64,000 nt of DNA from Symsagittifera roscoffensis (lineage: Eukaryota; Xenacoelomorpha; Acoela; Convolutidae): NCBI RefSeq assembly GCF_963678635.1, contig NC_087062.1, positions 17,969,789 through 18,033,788 on the forward strand, given 5' to 3'. The position numbers and the translations under genes are program-made. Under the pieces are notes generated by a model. The model did not search any database. It was not told where the DNA came from and was given only the letters and a program-made list of their open reading frames with translations. Each line of letters opens with the position of its first letter. Position 1 is the first letter of the stretch. Of this stretch, positions 54,801 to 64,000 are shown piece after piece.

Positions 54801-57800
54801 AAATCGCAGGTGTTTATCTTTTTTAGCTTAGGAGATGATATTCATGTTTGAATTCTGATCAAACTTATTTTAAAAAGTTTTTATAAAATTTCTTTTGGCT
54901 CAACTGGGTTCTTTTTAGAGATTGTCAGCTTTGTTTACGCATCGGAAGTTTTGTTCCAATGCTAATTTAAAAATCAAATGTCTTGCTCGGGATGGTTTTC
55001 AAATGCAAATGGATGGGATTGGTTTTTTTTAGATGCTTTGAAAAATTGTTTTTTTCGCAAAGTTTTTGTTTTTCTTAAACTATTCTAATGATCTTCAAAA
55101 AAAGTGACATCAATGGAAAGACCGTCTACTCTCCGCTGTGCTCGCATACTCCCCTAATCTCTTTTTTACTCTACCGCTCTCTCTACAGCCTTTGAAAATG
55201 TCTATGGGGAGAATTTTTGACCCATTTTTTTCGATTCTTGTTTTATGAAAATGTATCCTCTCAAATCTGAGATTTAGGTTCAATGAATAGAACAAACTAT
55301 GTGAAGCTCCCCTGTATCAGTGGCTACATCCATTTTTTGTAACTGTAGTCAAATGTTTGTTTTTTTCACCGTTTTTTTCTTTTTGATTTTTCTCGAAATC
55401 GACTCGCCCAATTTTGAGATTTGGTTTCAATCCGAAGAACTGTTTATAACTGCTCTTCTGAATATGCGGCAATGCAAAATTTGGTATACATAAATTTATG
55501 CCCCTCGTAAATGTCTAATTTTCGCTTTTTGACTGTTTTTTGGTTTTTTATACTTTTCACGGAAACTACTCTTACAGTTCCGAGGTTTTGTGTAAGTTCG
55601 ATCCAAAGTATGATAGGAAGCTCCCCTGTATAATCGACCACGCCCATTTTAGTGTTAAATGATAGTTATGGCCCTTGGAAAAGACAATAATTAGTTATAG
55701 AAATAGTTTAGTTTTTTGAAACTGTTTGAATTTTCTCAAAAACTACCCTCAGAAAATTTTTGCGTTCAATCGAAACAAATTGTGTAAATCTCCTCTGCAT
55801 AAGCAGCAGTGCAAAATAATTCTACAAAAATTTTACACAAAAGGTATGATTCGCGAAAAGTCAAATTTTTGATTTATTGAGTTTCTTGGAAACTTTTTGA
55901 CTTTTCTCTAAAACTACCCTGCCACTAATTAGAAATGTTCGGCTTTATTTGAGGTATCCAGTTTTGGGAATCTTCTCTGCTTAAGTGGTCACATTTTTCT
56001 TGTTGTAGGAAATATTATGGTTTTTTTTGTGGCCGTTTTTGTAGAAATTTTTTGATTTTCTGAGAGACAAGGCTCAGATGAAATCTTCAACTAAAGAATC
56101 GGTTGCTAAAATTTTTCCTTTAGAAGCACCGACTTCTATTTTTTGTAAATTTTGTAAGAAACATTTTACGTATTTGGGAAGGTTGCATTATCTCGAAAAT
56201 TTTCACGATTCTCACTTATTGTAGTATAGTAATAACCATGGTTTTGGGCAAAGTCCAATTTTTGAAGTTTACCATTTCATCCAGCATCAGTATAACAAAT
56301 TCAAAAAAAAACAAACAGCTACCTGCTGCTTTAGCCCCTATTTATATTTTATCAAGACGTTCGACCATTTTGGTCCACCTAGGTTTTTTTAAACATTTTT
56401 CATTTATTTTTTTTTCGAATTATATTTTGTATGTTTGTGGTATACCGCGAGTGGTGCAAAGCTCCGCTTCACCTCTGTGTAGATTTTTAAGTCAATGCAA
56501 AGCATGGGTTGTGGTAAGTTCTTTTGCATACTCGACTACGCCTAATTTTTTTTGAAACAAACAGTTATTGACTTCGGAAAGTTTTAGACCGTTTTTGAAA
56601 ACGTTTTGACTTTTCTCAAAAATTATGCTCATAGCGTGAATTTTTTCTGCATCAGCAGCTACGCCCACATTTTTTCATATGAAGAGCTAGGGTTCTCTGA
56701 AAAGTCAAATTTCTGATATTTTGAACGTTTTTTTTTTGGAAACTTTCTGGTATGTCTCAACTATATTGGCAAATATGGTATCAATGGTGAAATTGAAACA
56801 ACAGGTTGTAGAAAGCCTAACTTTTTAAATGGATGAACTCATTTTTTCTGCGAAAAAATTAATTGGCTCCAAAAAAGTCATAGTTTTGTTCTCGAAAACT
56901 ACCATTTCTGAGGTTAAGTGGTCAATCGGAAAGCCCAATTTTGCTAATCCTCTGCTGAATCGGCCTCGGCATACTTTAACTGAAAAAAAAATTATTTGTT
57001 TCGGAAAGCTACTCAACCAAATCTGAGATGGAGGGTTCAATCGAAAAAACCGATTGCGAGCATTTTTTCTACAGAAGGGGCGACTCCTTAAATTTTTGTC
57101 AGAAAAATTTTTAGTCTTCGGGAAATTCCAATATTTCATAGTGTTTTAAATCTTGTCTTTTAGTTAGTAGATACAATCAAGGTTTTTGTGCAAAATGCTG
57201 TTTTCGAAGTCACCAATTTCATACCGCAAATTTTCAAAAAGTATCAAGCAGGTGCCTCCAGATTTATCTGGACCCCTAGTTATATTTTATCGAGGCATAC
57301 GAAAGTTTTGGTTTACTAGTTTTTTTTTCAACATTTTTTAACTATGTTTGTTTTATTGTGCTGTATCGCAAGTGGTACTAAGCTGCGCTTGGCCTCTGTG
57401 TAGTTTTATGGCTGAATGCGTGATAATATTTTTGAGGCACGAACAGCAAATGGGTCTATGGGCTCTTTATTGATCGTGCTGAATTTAATTATATCAAGAT
57501 AACGGCAGGGCTTGGATAATCAAATGTTGCAGGAGTGGGAATCAGGAAGAAGCCTTGCGTTTTAATTAAATGTAATTTACAGGGACCAGTTTTGAAGTGT
57601 ATGTGACACTGAGGTATAAAAAAGTTATGGTGAAAAATGAAAGAAACTCGTAAAATGTGTATTGTTCACCTAAAATGTGTATTTTTTGACAGTGTGGCTG
57701 CAATGAGTATAAGCAATGTGTTTGGGGCGGTGCAAGGGGCTGTTACGAACAGAGATCAGCACCCCAAGTCTCAGGGCACCCTGGTGTCCCCTCTGGCCAT

Positions 57801-59093
57801 GGGTGACTTGTCCTCCTCGGCAGCACTGAGCGGCAGGAAACTAGAGATACTGAAGCTAACTGAGGGACTGCTGGAAGCATTTGACACTAACAGATTCGAC
57901 CTCTACAGCAGATTCTGTGACCCAGGTGTCACTACTTTTGAGCCCGAGACATTAGGTATGTTGAAAGGACGAATTTAGAACTCAAAAAATATATGCTAAA
58001 AAACTTCACTTGCGAGTCGTTGTTATAGTAGGCCGCAAATATTGAAGTTTTCCATCTGAAGTTGCACGCTTTTCGATAGCACGTGCTTTGAAGTTCGATT
58101 ACTAATAAGTTAACACAGTTAATATATTTTTAATTCATCAAATGAACCGAAATTTTTTTTTTAAAAGTACAATAATAACTCGATTTCAGAAATTTTCCAG
58201 CTCAAAATAGCTCAAATTTTTTTAGATGCATAATTTATACATAATTTGACTTTATGCTTTCCAGTTTTTGACATGCAAAGCTAGTGTGGATGCCTTCAGC
58301 TCGTTTTATTCGAAAGTATTACTTGCAAAATTGTGTCTATTTGTATTTGGTTCCTTTTTTTGCCGCATCGCATTGGCAATTGATTAGTATATCTATCTGC
58401 TTTATCTGTGGCTAGCTTTATTAAATTTTTAAGGGACCGTGGCGCTGATTCGAGGACACGAGACTCTAAATCTCCTGGTGGTCGGATCGAATCCGCCACA
58501 GAAAAAATAAGCCTCGAAAATTAAAACTTTTGCTGTGGCGGATTCGATCCGAACACAAGGAGATTTAGAGTCTCATGTCCTCGAATCAGCGCAAAACAAA
58601 ACAGAAAAAATAAGCCTCGAAAATAAAAACTTTTGCTGTTTTGTTTTCCACTGTATTGAGCTGCTTCTTTGTTGTTTTCTCGCTAGTTTTTGAGAATCGC
58701 AGCTTCGCCTCTCTGTCTGATCATGTTGATGGTTACTGTTAAAACTGGGGAAGTCAATTTTGTTCTTTAAAACTTTTTTGAAACTAAAATGATCAATTGA
58801 TTACAGTTTAATGCAAAGATGCTGCTTAAAAGAACTCACAATATGTTTTTTATTAAGATCAAGGTTTCATCGTGAGTACCGTTTCTGGATTTTAGACGCA
58901 TTCTGTTTCAGGTCATTTAGTAGAAGGATTAGACTTCCACAGATTTTATTTTGACAATGGGCCTGGAATGGGTTATGGAAACTACAGCAAGTGCACTAGT
59001 TATGTAATGAAGCCACATGTACATGTAATGGGCGAAGATGGCGCAGTGATAGCCTACACCAGATTAACACAGACACTCACATCAGAAGGACAA
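51573..59093 (+). CDS. CaMKII: Calcium/calmodulin-dependent protein kinase II, 3' incomplete in window
   Basis: Exons 51573-51846, 52084-52295, 52584-52881, 53365-53728, 57693-57955 and 58912-59093 join with correct phase to 531 residues. The Ser/Thr kinase domain (~13-271) shows GKGAFS, K42 (AAKII), HRDLKPEN with D135, DFG D156 and the GTPGYLSPE activation segment. The autoregulatory segment has RQETVECL with T286, then the calmodulin-binding [15 protein letters not shown] with T305/T306. The linker (~316-430) is long and Ala/Gln/Asn-rich. The hub starts at [16 protein letters not shown] (~431) and continues to [11 protein letters not shown]. The hub assembles the holoenzyme. About 35 C-terminal hub residues (the usual TRVWH region) are missing, and the donor GTGAGT at 59094 points to a further exon. 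CaMKII phosphorylates many targets after Ca2+ signals and holds activity through T286 autophosphorylation. Confidence 0.97.
52084..52295 (+). CDS. CaMKII: CaMKII exon 2
   Basis: Encodes [20 protein letters not shown] through [13 protein letters not shown] to [10 protein letters not shown]. Acceptor TTTTAG, donor GTTTGT, phase 0 out. Confidence 0.96.
52584..52881 (+). CDS. CaMKII: CaMKII exon 3
   Basis: [20 protein letters not shown] through [20 protein letters not shown] to NPRKRIK. Donor GTGAGT, phase 1. Confidence 0.96.
53365..53728 (+). CDS. CaMKII: CaMKII exon 4 (autoregulatory segment and linker)
   Basis: [19 protein letters not shown], then the CaM-binding helix and an Ala9/Gln-rich linker. 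The donor GTCAGT gives phase 2, which exon 5 accepts. If the intron were retained, the frame would add about ten codons and stop at TGA 53760-53762. Confidence 0.93.
54290..54716. mobile_element. hAT-like MITE, CAGGGGCGGATC family, copy 3
   Basis: Left end TAGGCGCGGATCTATAAATT, right end CTAAATCCGCTACTA. Flanks GGTGTAAG and GCTGTAAG match at 7 of 8 positions, consistent with an 8-bp duplication. Shares GGCGCGCGCTC, AATTAGTATAGATTGGCGCC and GGGTCGAATTCCT with copy 1. Confidence 0.75.
55020..57180 (+). repeat. Decayed ~165-bp tandem array in CaMKII intron
   Basis: Repeated landmarks GAAGCTCCCCTGTAT, AATCGAAA.AA, TTTTCTCGAAA.C.ACCC and GGAAAAGTCAAATTTTTGA recur about every 150-180 bp. The same family as 27.77-28.87 kb. 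Tails GCGAGTGGTGCAAAGCTCCG and ATCGCAAGTGGTACTAAGC follow at ~56450 and ~57365. Confidence 0.6.
57693..57955 (+). CDS. CaMKII: CaMKII exon 5 (linker end, start of hub)
   Basis: Acceptor TTGACAG; encodes [17 protein letters not shown], then [16 protein letters not shown] and [14 protein letters not shown]. Donor GTATGT, phase 1. Confidence 0.95.
58025..58720 (+). repeat. Repeat with 5' flank, tRNA-like inverted pair and palindromic tail
   Basis: 5' part GATAGCACGTGCTTTGAAGTT and GACATGCAAAGCTAGTGTGG as at 36842; tRNA-like block and its inverted copy 58440-58610; tail AATCGCAGCTTCGCCTCTCT near 58695-58715. In CaMKII intron 5. Confidence 0.7.
58447..58607. repeat. Inverted pair of tRNA-like sequences
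   Basis: GTGGCGCTGATTCGAGGACAC...GGATCGAATCCGCCACA (58448-58500) is followed by its reverse complement at ~58543-58606. In the plus copy the arm GAGA-CTCTAAA-TCTC would place CTA in the anticodon position, and GGATCGAATCC is B-box-like. The D arm is too short for a convincing tRNA. Confidence 0.6.
58912..59093 (+). CDS. CaMKII: CaMKII exon 6 (hub)
   Basis: [15 protein letters not shown], then a variable loop [12 protein letters not shown] about three residues longer than in vertebrates, [18 protein letters not shown]. Donor GTGAGT at 59094, phase 0. Confidence 0.95.
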
Positions 59094-60470
59094 GTGAGTA
59101 GATACTAGGAAAAGCAGTCTGATGTTTCTTTTTTCCAACAGGCTTGGCTCAAATGCTTTATTTCTTAAATACACTGCACAACCTACTTAAACTCAACAAA
59201 ACAACAACGTTGATGAAGAAAAGAGACAATTTAATAGAGCTACCTGCGCTTTTACAAGGTTGTCTGATATTCATACGAATGCATACGTTTTGGGGAGGGT
59301 TGTTTGACTTATCAGATTTTGAATAGTTTGACCAGTTGCCCTCTTTGAGACTCGAGAGCAGAAAAGTGCCTCGCTAACAATGCCGACCGATTTCTGTGCC
59401 ATTGGTTCTTTTCTCGTGTCACTTTTATGCGCTATTTTTAAATTAAGGATATTCAAGAAATATTTATTCCGCTTTTCAGTGTTTCCGCAGTGCCGTTTTT
59501 CAGTCTCAATTAAAATAAGCTCGAAAAACTACAGCACTTGAAAGTTTTAGTAGCAGCACTTGTCTTATCTTAATTATTGTGGAGTAATTGTAATTATTTA
59601 TACTAACGAATGCATGTGTTACAGGAGCAGTTGATTTTTTCTCAAACCACTAAAGCAAATATATCGTTTTCTTTTGCATTTAGTTTTCTTTTGCATTCAG
59701 ATTTATTAGTTTTTGTGACGCTTTTTTGGACCAATTTTTGAATGAAAGCCAATGAACGTAGAAGGCTACTTTTTTCACACCGAAGTCGCAAATAATACTG
59801 CTGAAACTGTACCATTACCGTAGGAGGCTGAATTGACTATTTGATAGCATGTGCGTTGACAGTTGATTTACAATAAGTGAACACAGTTGATGCATTTTTA
59901 CATGTGTGTGTGTGTGTGATCGGAGGGGAAGGAAGATTTTTTGAAAAAATTATCAGCTTTGTTACCGCTCATTTAGTTTTTTTCCGACGAGCTGATTTTG
60001 CATTCAATGTTTGGGCATGTTTTTTTTTCACAGCCATCTTTATTCATTTTGATAGATCTACTTGAATGAGAAATTGTGAGGCACTCAGCTTCGCCTCTGT
60101 GTTTGATTAAATTTGTTCGGGATTTCTGATATTTCAAATGCACCCAGCTTGATCAGTGATACAAAAACCTCATCTCATTGGATGATTCGGCAGATCGAAG
60201 TTTCATTCGCATTGCGGATTTTTTTGATGAAGCGATGCTCAACGATGACCTTGATGATAATGAGTTTTGAAGTGGAGTGTCTTTCACTCAGGATGAGTTG
60301 ATTTTGCTGAGTTTCTGTGATGTTCAGTTTTTGTGATCTTTGAACAGCACCATCGTTAGAATAGTAATAATAACAACCTTCTCTGATTGATTAATTGGGC
60401 AGCTCAAAACCGCATTTGCATCGCAGTAATCACGCTGATGAAGTCATGCATCACCTTGATTTTAATTATA
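59094..60470 (+). other. CaMKII 3' intron, no exon recognised
   Basis: Holds a (TG)n tract near 59898-59920, another copy of the AAGTCGCAAATAAT...GATAGCATGTGCGTTGAC flank at 59770-59895, and a tail GTGAGGCACTCAGCTTCGCC near 60078. No sequence matching the last hub exon was seen. Confidence 0.55.
60130..60420. repeat. Diverged outlying satellite units
   Basis: AACCTCATCTCATTGGATGA-type and GCAGATCGAAGTTTCATTCG sequences match the satellite at 61250 and 62490 but are separated from the array by a composite repeat. Confidence 0.6.
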
Positions 60471-60477
60471 TTTACCT

Positions 60478-60998
60478 TAGCGATAAGCAAGGGTAATGCA
60501 ATCAGGACTTTTTCCTGTAACTGACTTTGTTCGCAGATTGGTCAAAAATTAGATCTGATAAATATAGGTTCAGCTCATAATAAATTCAATTTTTTTTTGC
60601 GCCTCCTGCACACTTGGTCTTGAGGTAACGAAAACGCCTGGGACGGCAAAGCTCCTGGGTTCGAATCTGACAAAACTGTTTTTTTCTTCAAACGAGAAAT
60701 ATTCTTTTGAAAAATATGTCTGCTTGAATTGCCGGATTTTGAATAAAAATAAATTTACACAGTTGGTGCTTTCTTATACATGCGTGTGTGTGTGCGTGTG
60801 TGTGTGTGTGTGTGTGTTCGGAGGGAAGGAAGATTTATTTTTTCAAGTTTTAGCTTTGCTACCGCTCATTTAGTTTTTTCCGATGCTGATTTTGCATTCT
60901 TTGTTTGGGCATGTTTTTGTAAAACCATCTTTATTCATTTTGATAGATTTAGTTGTATGGGAAATGGTGCGGAGCTCAGCTTCACCTCTGTGTTCAAT
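60478..60998 (+). repeat. Composite repeat, compact copy
   Basis: TAGCGATAAGCAAGGGTAAT, tRNA-like block 60607-60680 (CTTGAGGTAACG, CGCCTGGGACGG, GGGTTCGAATCTGAC), a (TG)n tract at ~60783-60818, and tail GGTGCGGAGCTCAGCTTCAC then CTCTGTGT. Confidence 0.75.
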
Positions 60999-61019
60999 TA
61001 GATTTGTTCGGGATTTCTG

Positions 61020-64000
61020 CCGTTTTAATTTCACCGCCGTTTTTTAGTGATACAATTAACCTCAACTGATTGATTGCTTTTTAGGTGATTTTTTTATTTT
61101 GAAATGCAGTCTAGTTCGACAAAGTGACCGCTACGTTGCTCATTATAATGAGTACTGAAGTAGGTTGGTTTTTACTCGTGATGATTTGGCTTGATTTGTT
61201 CATTTTTGTGATGTTTTAATTGCACCACCCTTTGATAAATTATTTAAAAAACCTCATCTCATTGGATGATTCGGCAGATCGAAGTTTTTTTTGCATTGCG
61301 GTCTTTTTTGATGGGGCGATGTTGAACATGGATCTTGATGATAATAAGATTTGAATTGGGGTGTGAATCATTGGGTCGGTTTGTTTTAATTGCATCACCG
61401 TTGGATTAGTGATACAAAAAACCTCAACTGGTTGGTAATTCTCGGGTGATTTTTGATTCGCATCGCCGTCTAGGTCGAAGAAGTGATGCTCCAAGTTGCT
61501 CATAATTATAACTCCTGATCAATTGTCTTGATTTGTTCAATTTTGTGATGTTTGAAATGCACCACCGTTTGATAAGTAATACAAACAACTTCATCGGATG
61601 AGTATAATGAGTTTTGTGGTAGGCTGTCCTTTACTCCGAATGAATTTGCTGGAGTTTGTTCAGCTTTGTGATGTTTAAAATGCACCACCGTTTGATTAGT
61701 GATACAAACTACCTCAACTGATTGATTGCTTTTTAGGTGTTTATTAGATTGTTTTGCATTCTAGTTCGACGAAGTGGTCCTCCACGTTGCTCATTATTCT
61801 AATGAGTAATGAAGTGGGTTAGTTTTTACTCCTGATCAATTGTCTTGATTTAATTAGTTTTGTGATGTTTAAAGTGCACCACCGTTTGATAATTGATACA
61901 AACAACTTCATCTCATTGATTACTTTCTGGTTGTTATTTTGTTCGCCCTGCTGTCTAATTCGGAGATGTGATTCTCCACGTTGCTAATAATTATAATGAG
62001 TTTTGTAGTAGGCTGGTATTTACTCCGGTTGAATGCGCTGGATTTTGTTCACCTTTGCGATGTTTAAAATGCACCACCGTTTGATTAGTGAAACAAACAA
62101 CCTCTACTGATTGATTGCTTGATTTTTTGATTTGCATTGCAGTCTAGTTCGACGAAGTGATGCTCCACGTTGCTCATAATTATAATGAATATTAAAGAGG
62201 GCTGGAATTTACACAGGATGGAATGGCTTGATTTGTTCAGGTCTGTGAGGCTCAAATTCACCACCGTTTGATTAGTGATACAATTAACCTCAACTGATTG
62301 ATTGCTTTTTAGGTGATTTTTTTATTTTGAAATGCAGTCTAGTTCGACAAAGTGACCGCTACGTTGCTCATTATAATGAGTACTGAAGTGGGTTGGTTTT
62401 TACTCGTGATGATTTGGCTTGATTTGTTCATTTTTGTGATGTTTTAATTGCACCACCCTTTGATTAATTATTTAAAAAACCTCATCTCATTGGATGATTT
62501 GGCAGATCGAAGTTTTTTTTGCATTGCGGTCTTTTTTGATGGGCGATGTTGAACATGGATCTTGATGATAATAAGATTTGAATTGGGGTGTGAATCATTG
62601 GGTCGGTTTGTTTTAATTGCATCACCGTTGGATTAGTGATACAAAAAACCTCAACTGGTTGGTTATTCTCGGGTGATTTTTGATTCGCATCGCCGTCTAG
62701 GTCGAAGAAGTGATGCTCCAAATTGCTCATAATTATAACTCCTGATCAATTGTCTTGATTTGTTCAATTTTGTGATGTTTGAAATGCACCACCGTTTGAT
62801 AAGTAATACAAACAACTTCATCGGATTGATTACTTTCTGGTTGTTATTTTATTCCCCTTTCTGTCTCATTCGGAGATGTGATCCTCCACGCTGCTCATAA
62901 TTATGATGAGTTTTGTAGAAGGCTGTCATTTACTCCGAATGAATTTGCTGGAGTTTGTTCAGCTTTGTGATGTTTAAAATGCACCACCGTTTGATAAGTG
63001 ATACAAACTACGTCAGTTGATTGACTGCTTTTTGGGTTTTCTTTTATTGGCATTGCAGTCTAGCTCGAAGAAGCAATGCTGCACGTTGCTCATAATTAAA
63101 ATGAATAATGAAGTGGGTTGTTTTTTTTCTACTCCTGATCAATTGTCTTGTTTTGTTCAGTTTTGTGATGTTTAAAATGCACCACCGTTTGAAAAGTGAC
63201 AACTTAATCCAATTGATTGCATTCTGGTGTAGATTTTGTTCGCATTGCAGTCTAGTTCGAAGAAGTGATCCTCCATGTCGCTCATTATCATAATGAGTAA
63301 TGAAGTGGGTTTGCTGTTACTCCTTTTGAATGTGCTTGATTTGTTCAGCTTGATGTTTAAAATGCACCGTCGTTTGATGAGTGATACAAACTACCTCAAC
63401 TGATTGATTGCTTTTTAGGTGATTTTTTTTTGCATTGCGGTCTAATTCGACGAAGTGATCCTCCACGTTGCTCATTTTTATATTTAGTAAGGAAATGGGT
63501 TGGCTGTTACTCCTTTTGAATGGGCTTGATTTGTTCAGCTTTGTGATGCTAAATATGCACCACCGTTTGATTAGTGATATAAACTACCTCAACTGATTGA
63601 TTGCTTTTTAGGTGTTTATTAGATTGTTTTGCATTCTAGTTCGACGAAGTGGTCCTCCACGTTGCTCATTATTCTAATGAGTAATGAAGTGGGTTAGTTT
63701 TTACTCCTGATCAATTGTCTTGATTTAATTAGTTTTGTGATGTTTAAAGTGCACCACCGTTTGATAATTGATACAAACAACTTCATCTGATTGATTACTT
63801 TCTGGTTGTTATTTTGTTCGCCCTGCTGTCTTATTCGGAGATGTGATCCTCCACGTTGCTAATAATTATAATGAGTTTTGTAGTAGGCTGGTATTTACTC
63901 CGGATGAATGCGCTGGATTTTGTTCACCTTTGTGATGTTTAAAATGCACCACCGTTTGATTAGTGATACAAACTACCTCCACTGATTGATGGCTTGATTT
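61020..64000. repeat. ~195-bp satellite array with higher-order duplication, reaches window edge
   Basis: The landmark GCACCACCGTTTGATTAGTG recurs near 61557, 61681, 61876, 62071, 62259, 62449, 62786, 62981, 63179, 63364, 63557, 63751 and 63946; spacing is mostly 185-198, some ~125-170. Each unit also has GTCTAGTTCGACGAAGTGAT and CCTCCACGTTGCTCAT. About 61040-61600 is repeated almost exactly at 62270-62825 (offset ~1230), and ~61700-62090 at ~63575-63965 (offset ~1875). Confidence 0.93.

Larger units (their letters stand above)
53763..57692 (+). other. CaMKII intron 4, repeat-filled
   Basis: 3.9-kb intron. It contains a MITE at 54290-54716, a diverged ~165-bp tandem array (about 55.0-57.2 kb), and composite-repeat tails near 56450 and 57365. 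No internal exon was recognised; vertebrate genes have alternative linker exons here. Confidence 0.7.

Noticed and set aside
8120-60680. The many tRNA-like blocks as functional tRNA genes
   Set aside because: B boxes are good, but D and anticodon arms are poorly paired, several copies lack a discriminable acceptor stem, and they share flanking repeat body, as expected for SINEs.
60113-63293. Open frames containing SNLEHHF...DGDANQKSPEN
   Set aside because: They lie wholly within the ~195-bp satellite and repeat with it; no independent support for coding.

Overview
The window is AT-rich, intron-containing, repeat-dominated nuclear DNA from an animal. Four genes with clear animal orthologues can be read: TMA7, WDR27, MFSD8/CLN7 and CaMKII. 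Introns are GT-AG, and every exon junction proposed for the multi-exon genes preserves reading phase. CaMKII keeps the landmark numbering of animal CaMKII (K42, D135, D156, T286, T305/T306). The phylum cannot be settled from the sequence; an invertebrate is likely.

Layout. 1-2593 (minus) is an intact Gag-like reading frame of an LTR-type retroelement that runs off the left edge. Its upstream side (2.6-5.1 kb) holds a GTCCCAAGAC minisatellite and a 70-bp tandem repeat. 5088-6432 is a fold-back element with ~350-bp inverted arms. TMA7 follows at 6890-7087 (+). From 7.1 to 16.8 kb I see only dispersed and tandem repeats. WDR27 (+) spans about 16.84-26.78 kb in six recognised exons. Its introns contain a 345-bp near-perfect palindrome and a 1200-bp hAT element that has landed inside a tRNA-like SINE. 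MFSD8 (-) occupies 32191-29429 and converges on WDR27. From 32.3 to 51.5 kb no convincing gene was found. CaMKII (+) starts at 51573, and its kinase, linker and most of its hub domain are encoded up to 59093. The last hub exon is not visible and probably lies beyond the window, past a ~195-bp satellite array that fills 61.0-64.0 kb.

The genes do not form an operon or pathway. TMA7 is a small translation-associated protein, WDR27 a double-propeller scaffold of unknown role, MFSD8 a lysosomal membrane transporter and CaMKII a multimeric signalling kinase. The most distinctive feature is the repeat landscape. Many copies of a composite repeat carry a tRNA-like segment with a B box and end in a palindromic GCGAAGCTCAGCTTCGCC-type tail followed by TCTGTGT. 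All copies I located point the same way.

The items most worth a second look are: the catalytic-core-less hAT protein that keeps an open frame with BED finger and dimerisation domain; the nested hAT/SINE/intron insertion with a perfect 8-bp target duplication; the intronic palindrome; the composite tRNA-headed repeat; the higher-order satellite; and an MFSD8 first exon that would give an N-myristoylation-type start.
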